From Candidatus Dadabacteria bacterium (GTDB lineage Bacteria > Bdellovibrionota_C > UBA2361 > J135), in contig RFKT01000271.1 of the NCBI GenBank assembly GCA_003694225.1, positions 1 to 13,985 of the forward strand: DNA of 13,985 nt, written 5' to 3'. Of this stretch, positions 9,107 to 13,985 are shown one piece after another. A program made the position numbers and the translations under genes. The number at the start of each line of letters is the position of its first letter. Within the stretch, counting starts at the first letter, position 1. A model generated the notes under the pieces. It did no database searches. It saw nothing but the letters and a program-made list of their open reading frames with translations, and was not told where the DNA came from.

Positions 9107-11110
9107 AAATTTCCAAGTAGCCTTTATATATCCCCCCCTCTGTACCTTTGTCTGTTCAAGATTGACAAAGGTAGCGATATATTCCTCATGGCTGCTGTGA
9201 AGAAGATTCTGGCCGACTAGTGAGAGCTCAAAATTGTCATTTACCTTCCAGCCAAGCCTTAAATCAAGCTCAAAATAGGGATCGATATTAAATGCGGGGA
9301 TCACATCAACAAAGCGGAGCATTGAATCAAATTCAAACCCTCGCCCCAAATCCAGAAGCGATCTAAGCATAGCTATATGTTCTGGATCTTCAGATTCACT
9401 AGTGGCAGAAGTAAAGTCAGTGCTGTCATCATCTAGGTTTAAGTCCATCTGAAAGTTGGTATAATTTAACTGTATATGCCACATCTCCACAGGCTGATAG
9501 TGAAAGGTAAGCTCAACGCCATAGGTATGCGCTGAAGCCTTGTTATCAACCATAAATGGAGCCTCAATATGGGGAATTGGAGACAGTGAAAATCCGGGAG
9601 CAGCGGCCTCATAGGTAAGCAGATTATCATAAAAATTATAAAAGAACGCTATATCAACTCCCAACCTGCGGGAGTGATTATATCTATACCCACCCTCCAG
9701 AGCCACCAAGACATCAGATTCACTGCCTCGATCGCCCTTCAACCTTATTGCTGTTGGAGGCGTCCCCGGCTTGACTGTCAGCAAAAGATCCAGATCATCT
9801 CCTGACCGAGCAGGAGTCCTCACAGCCCTTGAGACTGAAGCCCAGACGGAGTTTTGCTCGTTTAGCTTGTATAATGCGCGAGCTGTAGGCTGAATCTCAA
9901 AGCCTGTATATGAGTTTCTCTCCAGTTTTGTGCCTACCGTAAGAGAAAGTTTGTTCGTAACACTATATCTATCCTGAACAAAGGCATTAAAAAGATGGGT
10001 GGTTCTATCGTTAGGATCAAAGGAGATAAAATCAGAAGGTGTTAGCTCATCTTTTACAAGCCTGTACCCACCGCCCCAAACTATATCATGGCGGTTTATC
10101 CCTGAGCTATGGTAGCGAAATTCAACATCGACTGTGTCTCTTCCCTGCCCCAACGCATTATCATTCCTGTTAATCCTATCGTAAAAGCCCTGTACAAAAA
10201 AATCTGAAGTGCCAGAGAGATCTCTTTCAAGCCTTGCAATGATATTCCCGCCGCTAATATCGGCTGTTTTAGACTTTGTGGAAAAAAACGGCTCTTGAAA
10301 CTCGGGTTTTAAAAGCTTTTGTCCTGCATCCTCAGAATAGATATCCCCCTGCAATGTAAGCCTGGATTTCTTGTCCAATTTTGAATCGATCCTAAATCCG
10401 GATCTTGCCTGATCCCACGCATCAAAGGCTCTGCCTTCATCTGTTCTCCTAGTAAAGCTATCTCTCTCAAGATACTTTACGTAAACCCTATAATAGCTCT
10501 CGCTTCCGAACTTGCCTCCATACCTAACAACTCCTGTCCCCTCTTCCTCATTTCCAGCAAGCCCCGACACAAGCATGCCTTGAGTGTCTTTGCTTGATTT
10601 TGTAACGATATTGATCACGCCGTTTACGGCGTTTGCGCCCCAAATAGATGCGCCCGGTCCTCTTATAACCTCAATCCTGTCAACATCTTCAAGCACAACG
10701 TCCTGAACATCCCAAAACACGCCTGCAAAAAGCGGGGTATAAACAGTGCGCCCATCTATAAGGACCAAGAGCTTATTAGCAAAAACCCCGCTAAACCCCC
10801 TTGATGATATCGCCCAAACATTGGAGTTCACTCTGCCTACATCAAGTCCCGGCACCATTCTGAGAGCTTCCGGTATGGAGGTAACGCCCGATCGCCTCAG
10901 ATCTTCACCTTTAATGACATATACAGCGGCGGGTATATCTTTGACACGCTCAGGTGTTTTTGACGCTATATTTACCTCAAGATCCATCAGATCCTCTATG
11001 GCAAGTTGAGTCAGATCAGGCTGGCTGGAAAAGCCCCTGCTCGGCACTAGCAACTGGCAGATGCAAAGCATTGCAAATGCGCCATGTCTTATAACTTTCC
11101 TGCCCAACAT
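9104..11110 (-). CDS. TonB-dependent outer-membrane receptor
   Basis: This 668-residue protein is a TonB-dependent receptor, a 22-strand outer-membrane barrel closed by an N-terminal plug that imports a ligand using TonB/ExbBD energy. A signal peptide covers about residues 1-28. A TonB-box-like segment follows (LMDLEVNIASKTPE, about 41-54). The plug runs about 55-175, with GEDLRRSG, PEALRMVPGLDV, SSRGF, LLVLIDGR and RIEVIRGPGASIWGANAVNGVINIVTK. The rest is beta-rich barrel ending in TWKF; a C-terminal Phe is the usual barrel-assembly signal. The plug resembles the receptor group often found beside YfiR-like proteins, and a YfiR-like gene lies 50 bases upstream in the same direction, so the two probably form an operon. 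The start at 11110 is preferred because GGAGGG lies 5 bases upstream; an in-frame ATG at 11125 lacks a ribosome site. The ligand cannot be predicted; similar plugs are often labelled cobalamin or siderophore receptors without proof. Confidence 0.92.
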   Translation of the reverse strand: MLGRKVIRHGAFAMLCICQLLVPSRGFSSQPDLTQLAIEDLMDLEVNIASKTPERVKDIPAAVYVIKGEDLRRSGVTSIPEALRMVPGLDVGRVNSNVWAISSRGFSGVFANKLLVLIDGRTVYTPLFAGVFWDVQDVVLEDVDRIEVIRGPGASIWGANAVNGVINIVTKSSKDTQGMLVSGLAGNEEEGTGVVRYGGKFGSESYYRVYVKYLERDSFTRRTDEGRAFDAWDQARSGFRIDSKLDKKSRLTLQGDIYSEDAGQKLLKPEFQEPFFSTKSKTADISGGNIIARLERDLSGTSDFFVQGFYDRINRNDNALGQGRDTVDVEFRYHSSGINRHDIVWGGGYRLVKDELTPSDFISFDPNDRTTHLFNAFVQDRYSVTNKLSLTVGTKLERNSYTGFEIQPTARALYKLNEQNSVWASVSRAVRTPARSGDDLDLLLTVKPGTPPTAIRLKGDRGSESDVLVALEGGYRYNHSRRLGVDIAFFYNFYDNLLTYEAAAPGFSLSPIPHIEAPFMVDNKASAHTYGVELTFHYQPVEMWHIQLNYTNFQMDLNLDDDSTDFTSATSESEDPEHIAMLRSLLDLGRGFEFDSMLRFVDVIPAFNIDPYFELDLRLGWKVNDNFELSLVGQNLLHSSHEEYIATFVNLEQTKVQRGGYIKATWKF
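9132..9138 (-). repeat. G7 homopolymer (coding strand) near the receptor C-terminus
   Basis: Seven C bases on the + strand read as G7 in the receptor gene, within codons R-G-G-Y about ten codons before the stop. Slippage by one base either truncates the protein (R-G-D-I-stop) or replaces the ending and runs into the inverted-repeat element (stop TGA there). Both remove the terminal Phe used for barrel insertion. Function as a switch is inference. Confidence 0.5.
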
Positions 11111-11115
11111 GATTA

Positions 11116-11121
11116 CCCTCC
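11116..11121 (-). promoter_or_regulatory. Ribosome binding site that decides the receptor start
   Basis: On the minus strand GGAGGG stands 5 bases before the ATG at 11110. The alternative ATG at 11125 has no purine-rich site upstream and would place this motif inside the coding region, so the shorter 668-residue form is chosen. Confidence 0.75.
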
Positions 11122-11160
11122 ACATGAGTTAAACTGTTCGCAAATTCTCTTTATCCGCAA

Positions 11161-11691
11161 TCACCGATTCACCACCTTTGCAAGGCTTAAAAGCTTAGAG
11201 CTTAGCTCAAGCCCTGAAGCCTTTAAGTTATTCACATCAATTGCAAACCTTACTTTGTTATTTTCAAAGTAAAATCCCAATATGCCACCAGCCCTTAAAA
11301 ACTCCTCTCCCTCTCCAACTGTAAGAATATGTGCGTTGTCAGCAGAAACTCTTTTAAGTACAGCGTAATCTCTAAATGACGGAACATAGAGAACATGGCA
11401 TTCAGCCAAGCTCTCCTCATTGCGAATCATAAGTACGTTAACTATGTTATCTCCTACCTTTTTATTTTTAATTATCTTAAATGAATTAAAGACCGCAGAA
11501 TTCCCCTTAATACATACATTGTAACTGTTACTTCTAGATTCTTGGGGAAACTTAGCAAATTTTAGGAAATTAAAGATAAAAGCGGCTTTAAGTTGATATT
11601 CTTCCAAAGTCGCCGCAAAGACTCTTGAGCTGCCAACAAAACTGAAGGCAACAGCTAACAACAGTTGGCGCCAAAACAGCCTTTTTTTCAT
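11161..11691 (-). CDS. YfiR family (DUF4154) periplasmic protein
   Basis: This 176-residue protein has a Sec signal peptide (Lys/Arg at 2-4, hydrophobic core, cleavage near VFA-A at 24-27). The mature part carries the family hallmarks: KAAFIFNFLKFAKFP at 35-49, Cys60 in an NVCIKG strand, Cys98 in ECHVLYV, an ILTVGEGEEFLRAGGILGF block at 122-140, and a C-terminal RFAIDVNNLKASGLELSSKLLSLA. In Pseudomonas, YfiR is a periplasmic, redox-sensitive repressor of the diguanylate cyclase YfiN/TpbB. Other members sit beside TonB receptors and sensor kinases with unclear roles. Here the gene precedes a TonB receptor by 50 bases on the same strand, and no cyclase or kinase is next to it in the window. AGAAGG ends only one base before the ATG, unusually close, yet no other start would keep the signal peptide. 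Family is clear; partner and role are unknown. Confidence 0.88.
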   Translation of the reverse strand: MKKRLFWRQLLLAVAFSFVGSSRVFAATLEEYQLKAAFIFNFLKFAKFPQESRSNSYNVCIKGNSAVFNSFKIIKNKKVGDNIVNVLMIRNEESLAECHVLYVPSFRDYAVLKRVSADNAHILTVGEGEEFLRAGGILGFYFENNKVRFAIDVNNLKASGLELSSKLLSLAKVVNR

Positions 11692-11787
11692 TCCTTCTGA
11701 TTCTCTGAGAAAATCTGACTGAAACTTTCCGCTTTCATTTCAAATTCAGCTTCCCCCATTTCCTACAAAATACACACTTAAAGATAC

Positions 11788-11793
11788 ACTATA
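11788..11793 (-). promoter_or_regulatory. Possible -10 box for the yfiR-like/receptor operon
   Basis: On the minus strand TATAGT (5 of 6 to consensus) lies about 97 bases before the yfiR-like start. I see no good -35 box at normal spacing, so the call is weak. It is the best -10-like sequence on this strand of the divergent intergenic region. Confidence 0.2.
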
Positions 11794-11859
11794 AAAGAGA
11801 AAATATTCAGAAATTTAAGTTGTAAACTCCAATCTCATATATGCCGTTTACTGGGATGA

Positions 11860-11888
11860 TTGACTGGATTGGCCAATTTCATGATTAT
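11860..11888 (+). promoter_or_regulatory. Candidate promoter with internal palindrome upstream of the TlpA-like gene
   Basis: TTGACT at 11860-11865 (5 of 6 to a -35 box) is followed after 17 bases by GATTAT at 11883-11888 (4 of 6 to a -10 box). Between them lies a perfect 10-base palindrome, ATTGGCCAAT at 11868-11877. That is where a repressor would block polymerase, so the palindrome could be an operator. The predicted transcript would start about 50 bases before the TlpA-like ATG. All of this is inferred from consensus matching. Confidence 0.35.
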
Positions 11889-11946
11889 AGCCTCTCACAA
11901 TATAAGGTATAGTTGCAGAAAAAATGATAAAAAGTAGATTAAAGAT

Positions 11947-12501
11947 ATGAGAGACAAGAAAAGAGAAAGGCAGCAGCTATTTAAAACGGCGTTTTTTGCT
12001 ATTCTCTTCACCTTACTTTCCTGTCAAATCGTAAAAGGCCCTGATCCTTTAAATGAGGTAATACTCCCAAAAAGTTCAATCTATGCCCCGGACTTTATAC
12101 TTAGAGATATAAACGGCAATATATTTAGGTTATCAGACAATCGGGGGCAGGTAATAATCCTTGCCTTTTGGGCTACATGGTGTGCGGGGTGCAGGAAGGA
12201 TCTCGCATCACTAAACAAGCTCCAAAAAAGTGCAAATCCTGCGAATCTGCGGGTGGTAGCCATATCGCTAGACCGTGCCAGTATTAAGTATCTACGGGGA
12301 TATCTAGCAGGAAGATCTTATTCCTTTACTATACTTCACGATCCAAACGGCACTCTCCGCTCTAAATACGGCATTAAGGTACTTCCAACTACATATCTTA
12401 TTGACAAATCAGGCCTTATAGTCGGAAAGGTCATTGGCGCTAAGGATTGGATGTCCGATTCTTTACGCAGCTTTATCAACAGCTACATTGGAAAGCCTTA
12501 A
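11947..12501 (+). CDS. TlpA/ResA-like thiol-disulfide oxidoreductase lipoprotein
   Basis: This 184-residue protein has the thioredoxin-like AhpC-TSA/Redoxin fold of the TlpA family. A basic N-terminus, a hydrophobic stretch at 11-25 and the lipobox LLSC place lipidation at Cys26. The mature domain begins with APDFILRDINGNIFRLSD (47-64), then VIILAFWATWCAGC (69-82) with the redox pair Cys79/Cys82, then VLPTTYLID with the cis-proline at 147. Such proteins usually reduce disulfides outside the cytoplasm, for example in cytochrome c maturation, but nothing nearby (no ccm/ccs gene) names its substrate. Gln at +2 after the lipid Cys would allow outer-membrane sorting by the E. coli rule. No strong ribosome site precedes the ATG. 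The gene is divergent from the yfiR-like gene (255 bases between starts) and its stop lies 12 bases from the convergent yggX stop. Confidence 0.88.
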   Translation: MRDKKRERQQLFKTAFFAILFTLLSCQIVKGPDPLNEVILPKSSIYAPDFILRDINGNIFRLSDNRGQVIILAFWATWCAGCRKDLASLNKLQKSANPANLRVVAISLDRASIKYLRGYLAGRSYSFTILHDPNGTLRSKYGIKVLPTTYLIDKSGLIVGKVIGAKDWMSDSLRSFINSYIGKP

Positions 12502-12502
12502 A

Positions 12503-12537
12503 GAAGCGCGGCGTTATCCACCCTTGCCACGCTCTTC
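12503..12537 (+). terminator. Weak hairpin at the TlpA-like/yggX convergent ends
   Basis: AGCGCGG (12505-12511) can pair with CCACGCT (12527-12533) with one mismatch and is followed by a short T/C-rich run. It overlaps the last codons of yggX. It is the only terminator-like structure between these convergent genes, and it is a poor one. Confidence 0.2.
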
Positions 12538-12801
12538 ATTTTCAACTTCTAAATTGTCTCCCTCTTTAAGGTTAAGAAACACGAGCATCTGCTCTTTTAG
12601 CATTGCGTAATCATTAGGGTCTGCCATATTAAGGCGGTATTCATTTAACACCTTAATCTTTACTTCGTTGTTCCATATATTCCAAGCCTCTTCAGATACA
12701 TTTTCGTATATAAGCTTTCCGATCTCTCCCGGAAAGGGAGGCTTGGAAAGCCCCGGCATTTCTCTTCCAAATTTTGAACAACGCACCATTCTCTGAGACA
12801 T
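12514..12801 (-). CDS. yggX: Probable Fe(2+)-trafficking / oxidative damage protection protein YggX
   Basis: This 95-residue protein aligns without gaps to the YggX family (about 90 residues) through its core. Cys8 corresponds to the conserved N-terminal Cys (position 7 in E. coli), then PFPGEIGKLIYENVSEEAW at 22-40, then LNEYRLNMAD (52-61) and a short helix ending in MLVFLNLKEGD. YggX is a small cytosolic protein that protects Fe-S enzymes from superoxide and may take part in iron delivery or Fe-S repair. The C-terminus carries a short acidic, Gly-rich extension. AAGGAGG lies 4 bases upstream of the chosen ATG; Met5 is an alternative but has no better site and would lose the usual length match. 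The gene is divergent from rarA and convergent with the TlpA-like gene, so it is probably transcribed alone. Confidence 0.93.
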   Translation of the reverse strand: MSQRMVRCSKFGREMPGLSKPPFPGEIGKLIYENVSEEAWNIWNNEVKIKVLNEYRLNMADPNDYAMLKEQMLVFLNLKEGDNLEVENEERGKGG

Positions 12802-12947
12802 ATCTCCTCCTTAGACACCTAAAAAAAGCCACACATTTTGTGGAAATGCAAGGCTGTTTATAGTACTTTTTGGAGTATAAGGGAAGGGCTCTCTCATATC
12901 ACTACTTAGCTTACCCTATCCTTGATGCAGCAGCTAGAGGTGGCAGT
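12802..12947. other. Divergent intergenic region between yggX and rarA
   Basis: This 146-base region must hold the promoters of both genes. It contains a small hairpin CCACA-(5)-TGTGG at 12829-12843. TATAGT at 12859-12864 is -10-like for rarA, and TATACT on the minus strand (12874-12879) is -10-like for yggX. Neither has a clear -35. No regulator site (Fur, OxyR or SoxR type) was recognised by eye. Confidence 0.3.
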
Positions 12948-13985
12948 ATGGACAACCTTGAACTATTCGAAAAGACCCCTTCTTCGGATTCAAAGAGACC
13001 TCTTTACGATAAAATACGCCCCGCCTCATGGAGTGAATTTGAGGGAATTGAGGGAATTGGTGATGAACTTATAGAAAAGCTGAAATCGGGGAAGGGTAGG
13101 CCTCCTTCACTTATTTTCTGGGGTCCTCCCGGCTGTGGAAAGACAACCCTTGCAAGGCTTATAGGAAAAAGTTTTCGGCTTCCATTTGAACCTTTTTCAG
13201 CGGTGCTGGGAGGGGTAAAGGAAGTAAGGGCTATCATAGCGAAGGCAAAAGCAAAAAAAGAGCCTACTATTCTTTTCGTGGATGAAATACATCGGTTTAA
13301 CAAGGCTCAGCAGGACGCATTTCTCCCACATATAGAGTCCGGCACAATAATATTGATGGGAGCTACAACAGAAAACCCCTCCTTTTACCTTAATGGCGCT
13401 TTGCTTTCACGGTGCCGAGTTGTCCCTATGCCACCTCTAAGCAAAAACGCATTAGCCAAAATAATAGAAAGGGCTATTAAATTGCTAGGAGCAGAGATAG
13501 AGGACAAAGCATTACATAAACTTATTTCTTACAGCGGTGGAGACGCCCGAAGGGCTATCTCAACCCTTGAAGCGGCTGTTGAGCATTCTGATAAAGCCGC
13601 GCAAAAAGTTATAACGGAAGAGGTGATCGACAAATCGTTAGGCAGCGGAAAGGATACAATTTACTACGACAGGGCGGGCGATGAGCACTATTCGATGGCA
13701 TCAGCATTTATCAAGAGCATGAGGGCATCAGATCCTGACGCAGCCCTTTATTGGGGATTTAGAATGATAGAAGGCGGAGAAGATCCCCGCTTTTTAATCC
13801 GGCGTATGATAATCTTTGCAAGCGAAGATATAGGAAACGCAGACCCCAAGGCTATCCAGCTGGCAGTGGCTGTGGGAGAAGCGTTTGACAGGGTAGGAAT
13901 GCCCGAAGGAAGAATCCCCATCGCCCAGTGCATTACATATCTAAGCTGCGCTCCGAAATCCAACAGAAGCTACTTAGCCATGAAC
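12948..13985 (+). CDS. rarA: Replication-associated recombination protein A (RarA/MgsA), 3' end outside window
   Basis: The first 346 codons of RarA, an AAA+ ATPase related to clamp-loader subunits and RuvB, are open to the window edge; the family is usually about 430-450 residues, so roughly the last fifth is missing. RarA acts at stalled replication forks and single-strand gaps and interacts with SSB. Visible motifs are Walker A GPPGCGKTT (59-67), Walker B ILFVDEIH (108-115), HRFNKAQQDAFLPHIE (115-130), sensor 1 GATTENPSF (138-146), the arginine-finger region LLSRCR (152-157) and sensor 2 GGDARRAI (197-204). The tetramerisation part follows (DAALYWGFRMIEGGEDPRF, ASEDIGNADP, CAPKSNRSY). AGAGG lies 7 bases before the ATG. 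Near residue 31 a 9-base tandem repeat encodes EGI-EGI where the family usually has a GQxHL-type segment. Confidence 0.96.
   Translation, partial: MDNLELFEKTPSSDSKRPLYDKIRPASWSEFEGIEGIGDELIEKLKSGKGRPPSLIFWGPPGCGKTTLARLIGKSFRLPFEPFSAVLGGVKEVRAIIAKAKAKKEPTILFVDEIHRFNKAQQDAFLPHIESGTIILMGATTENPSFYLNGALLSRCRVVPMPPLSKNALAKIIERAIKLLGAEIEDKALHKLISYSGGDARRAISTLEAAVEHSDKAAQKVITEEVIDKSLGSGKDTIYYDRAGDEHYSMASAFIKSMRASDPDAALYWGFRMIEGGEDPRFLIRRMIIFASEDIGNADPKAIQLAVAVGEAFDRVGMPEGRIPIAQCITYLSCAPKSNRSYLAMN
13041..13058 (+). repeat. 9-bp tandem duplication inside rarA
   Basis: GAGGGAATT is present twice in direct succession and encodes Glu-Gly-Ile twice at residues 32-37. It lies in the segment before Walker A that is usually well conserved (GQxHL-like). 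The frame is kept. Confidence 0.7.

Noticed and set aside
11111..11125. Upstream ATG for the TonB receptor
   Set aside because: It would bury the strong GGAGGG site in coding sequence and put extra residues before a normal signal peptide.

Overview
The window looks like a chromosomal segment of a Gram-negative bacterium of moderate GC content. The outer-membrane evidence is a TonB-dependent receptor whose last residue is Phe, a lipoprotein signal and Sec signal peptides. YggX and RarA are typical of Proteobacteria and relatives. I cannot assign a phylum from sequence alone. AGA/AGG and ATA codons are frequent throughout and no gene stands out as foreign, so this looks like core or semi-core sequence plus one small mobile-like repeat.

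Layout: (1) 158-8977 (+) is one very large gene for a multidomain membrane cyclic beta-1,2-glucan synthase (NdvB/ChvB/Cgs type). It has a GT84 glycosyltransferase between membrane segments, a middle glycoamylase-like (GH189) cyclising domain and a C-terminal GH94 phosphorylase-like part. (2) 8971-9106 is a 136-bp element bounded by a perfect 20-bp inverted repeat, lying exactly between two convergent stop codons. It looks like a miniature inverted-repeat element (MITE) and could also act as a two-way terminator. (3) 11691-9104 (-) is a two-gene operon: a YfiR/DUF4154 periplasmic protein, then a TonB-dependent receptor. (4) 11947-12501 (+) is a TlpA-like thiol-disulfide oxidoreductase lipoprotein, divergent from the yfiR-like gene. 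(5) 12514-12801 (-) is YggX, convergent with the TlpA-like gene. (6) 12948-13985 (+) is the replication-associated recombination ATPase RarA (MgsA), divergent from yggX and cut off by the window end.

Functional reading: the glucan synthase would make periplasmic cyclic glucan, an envelope osmo-adaptation and host-interaction polymer. The receptor/YfiR pair is an outer-membrane uptake or sensing unit. The TlpA-like protein handles thiols outside the cytoplasm. YggX (iron handling, oxidative damage) and RarA (stalled forks) are housekeeping stress genes. No shared pathway links the four units by sequence; only the envelope location of the first three is common.

No complete novel system is evident. 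The signals most worth following are the MITE-like element with its reconstructable empty site, long G/C homopolymers inside two envelope genes that could allow phase variation, and a receptor/YfiR pair with no diguanylate cyclase or kinase beside it. I found no tRNA, rRNA, CRISPR array or full insertion sequence.
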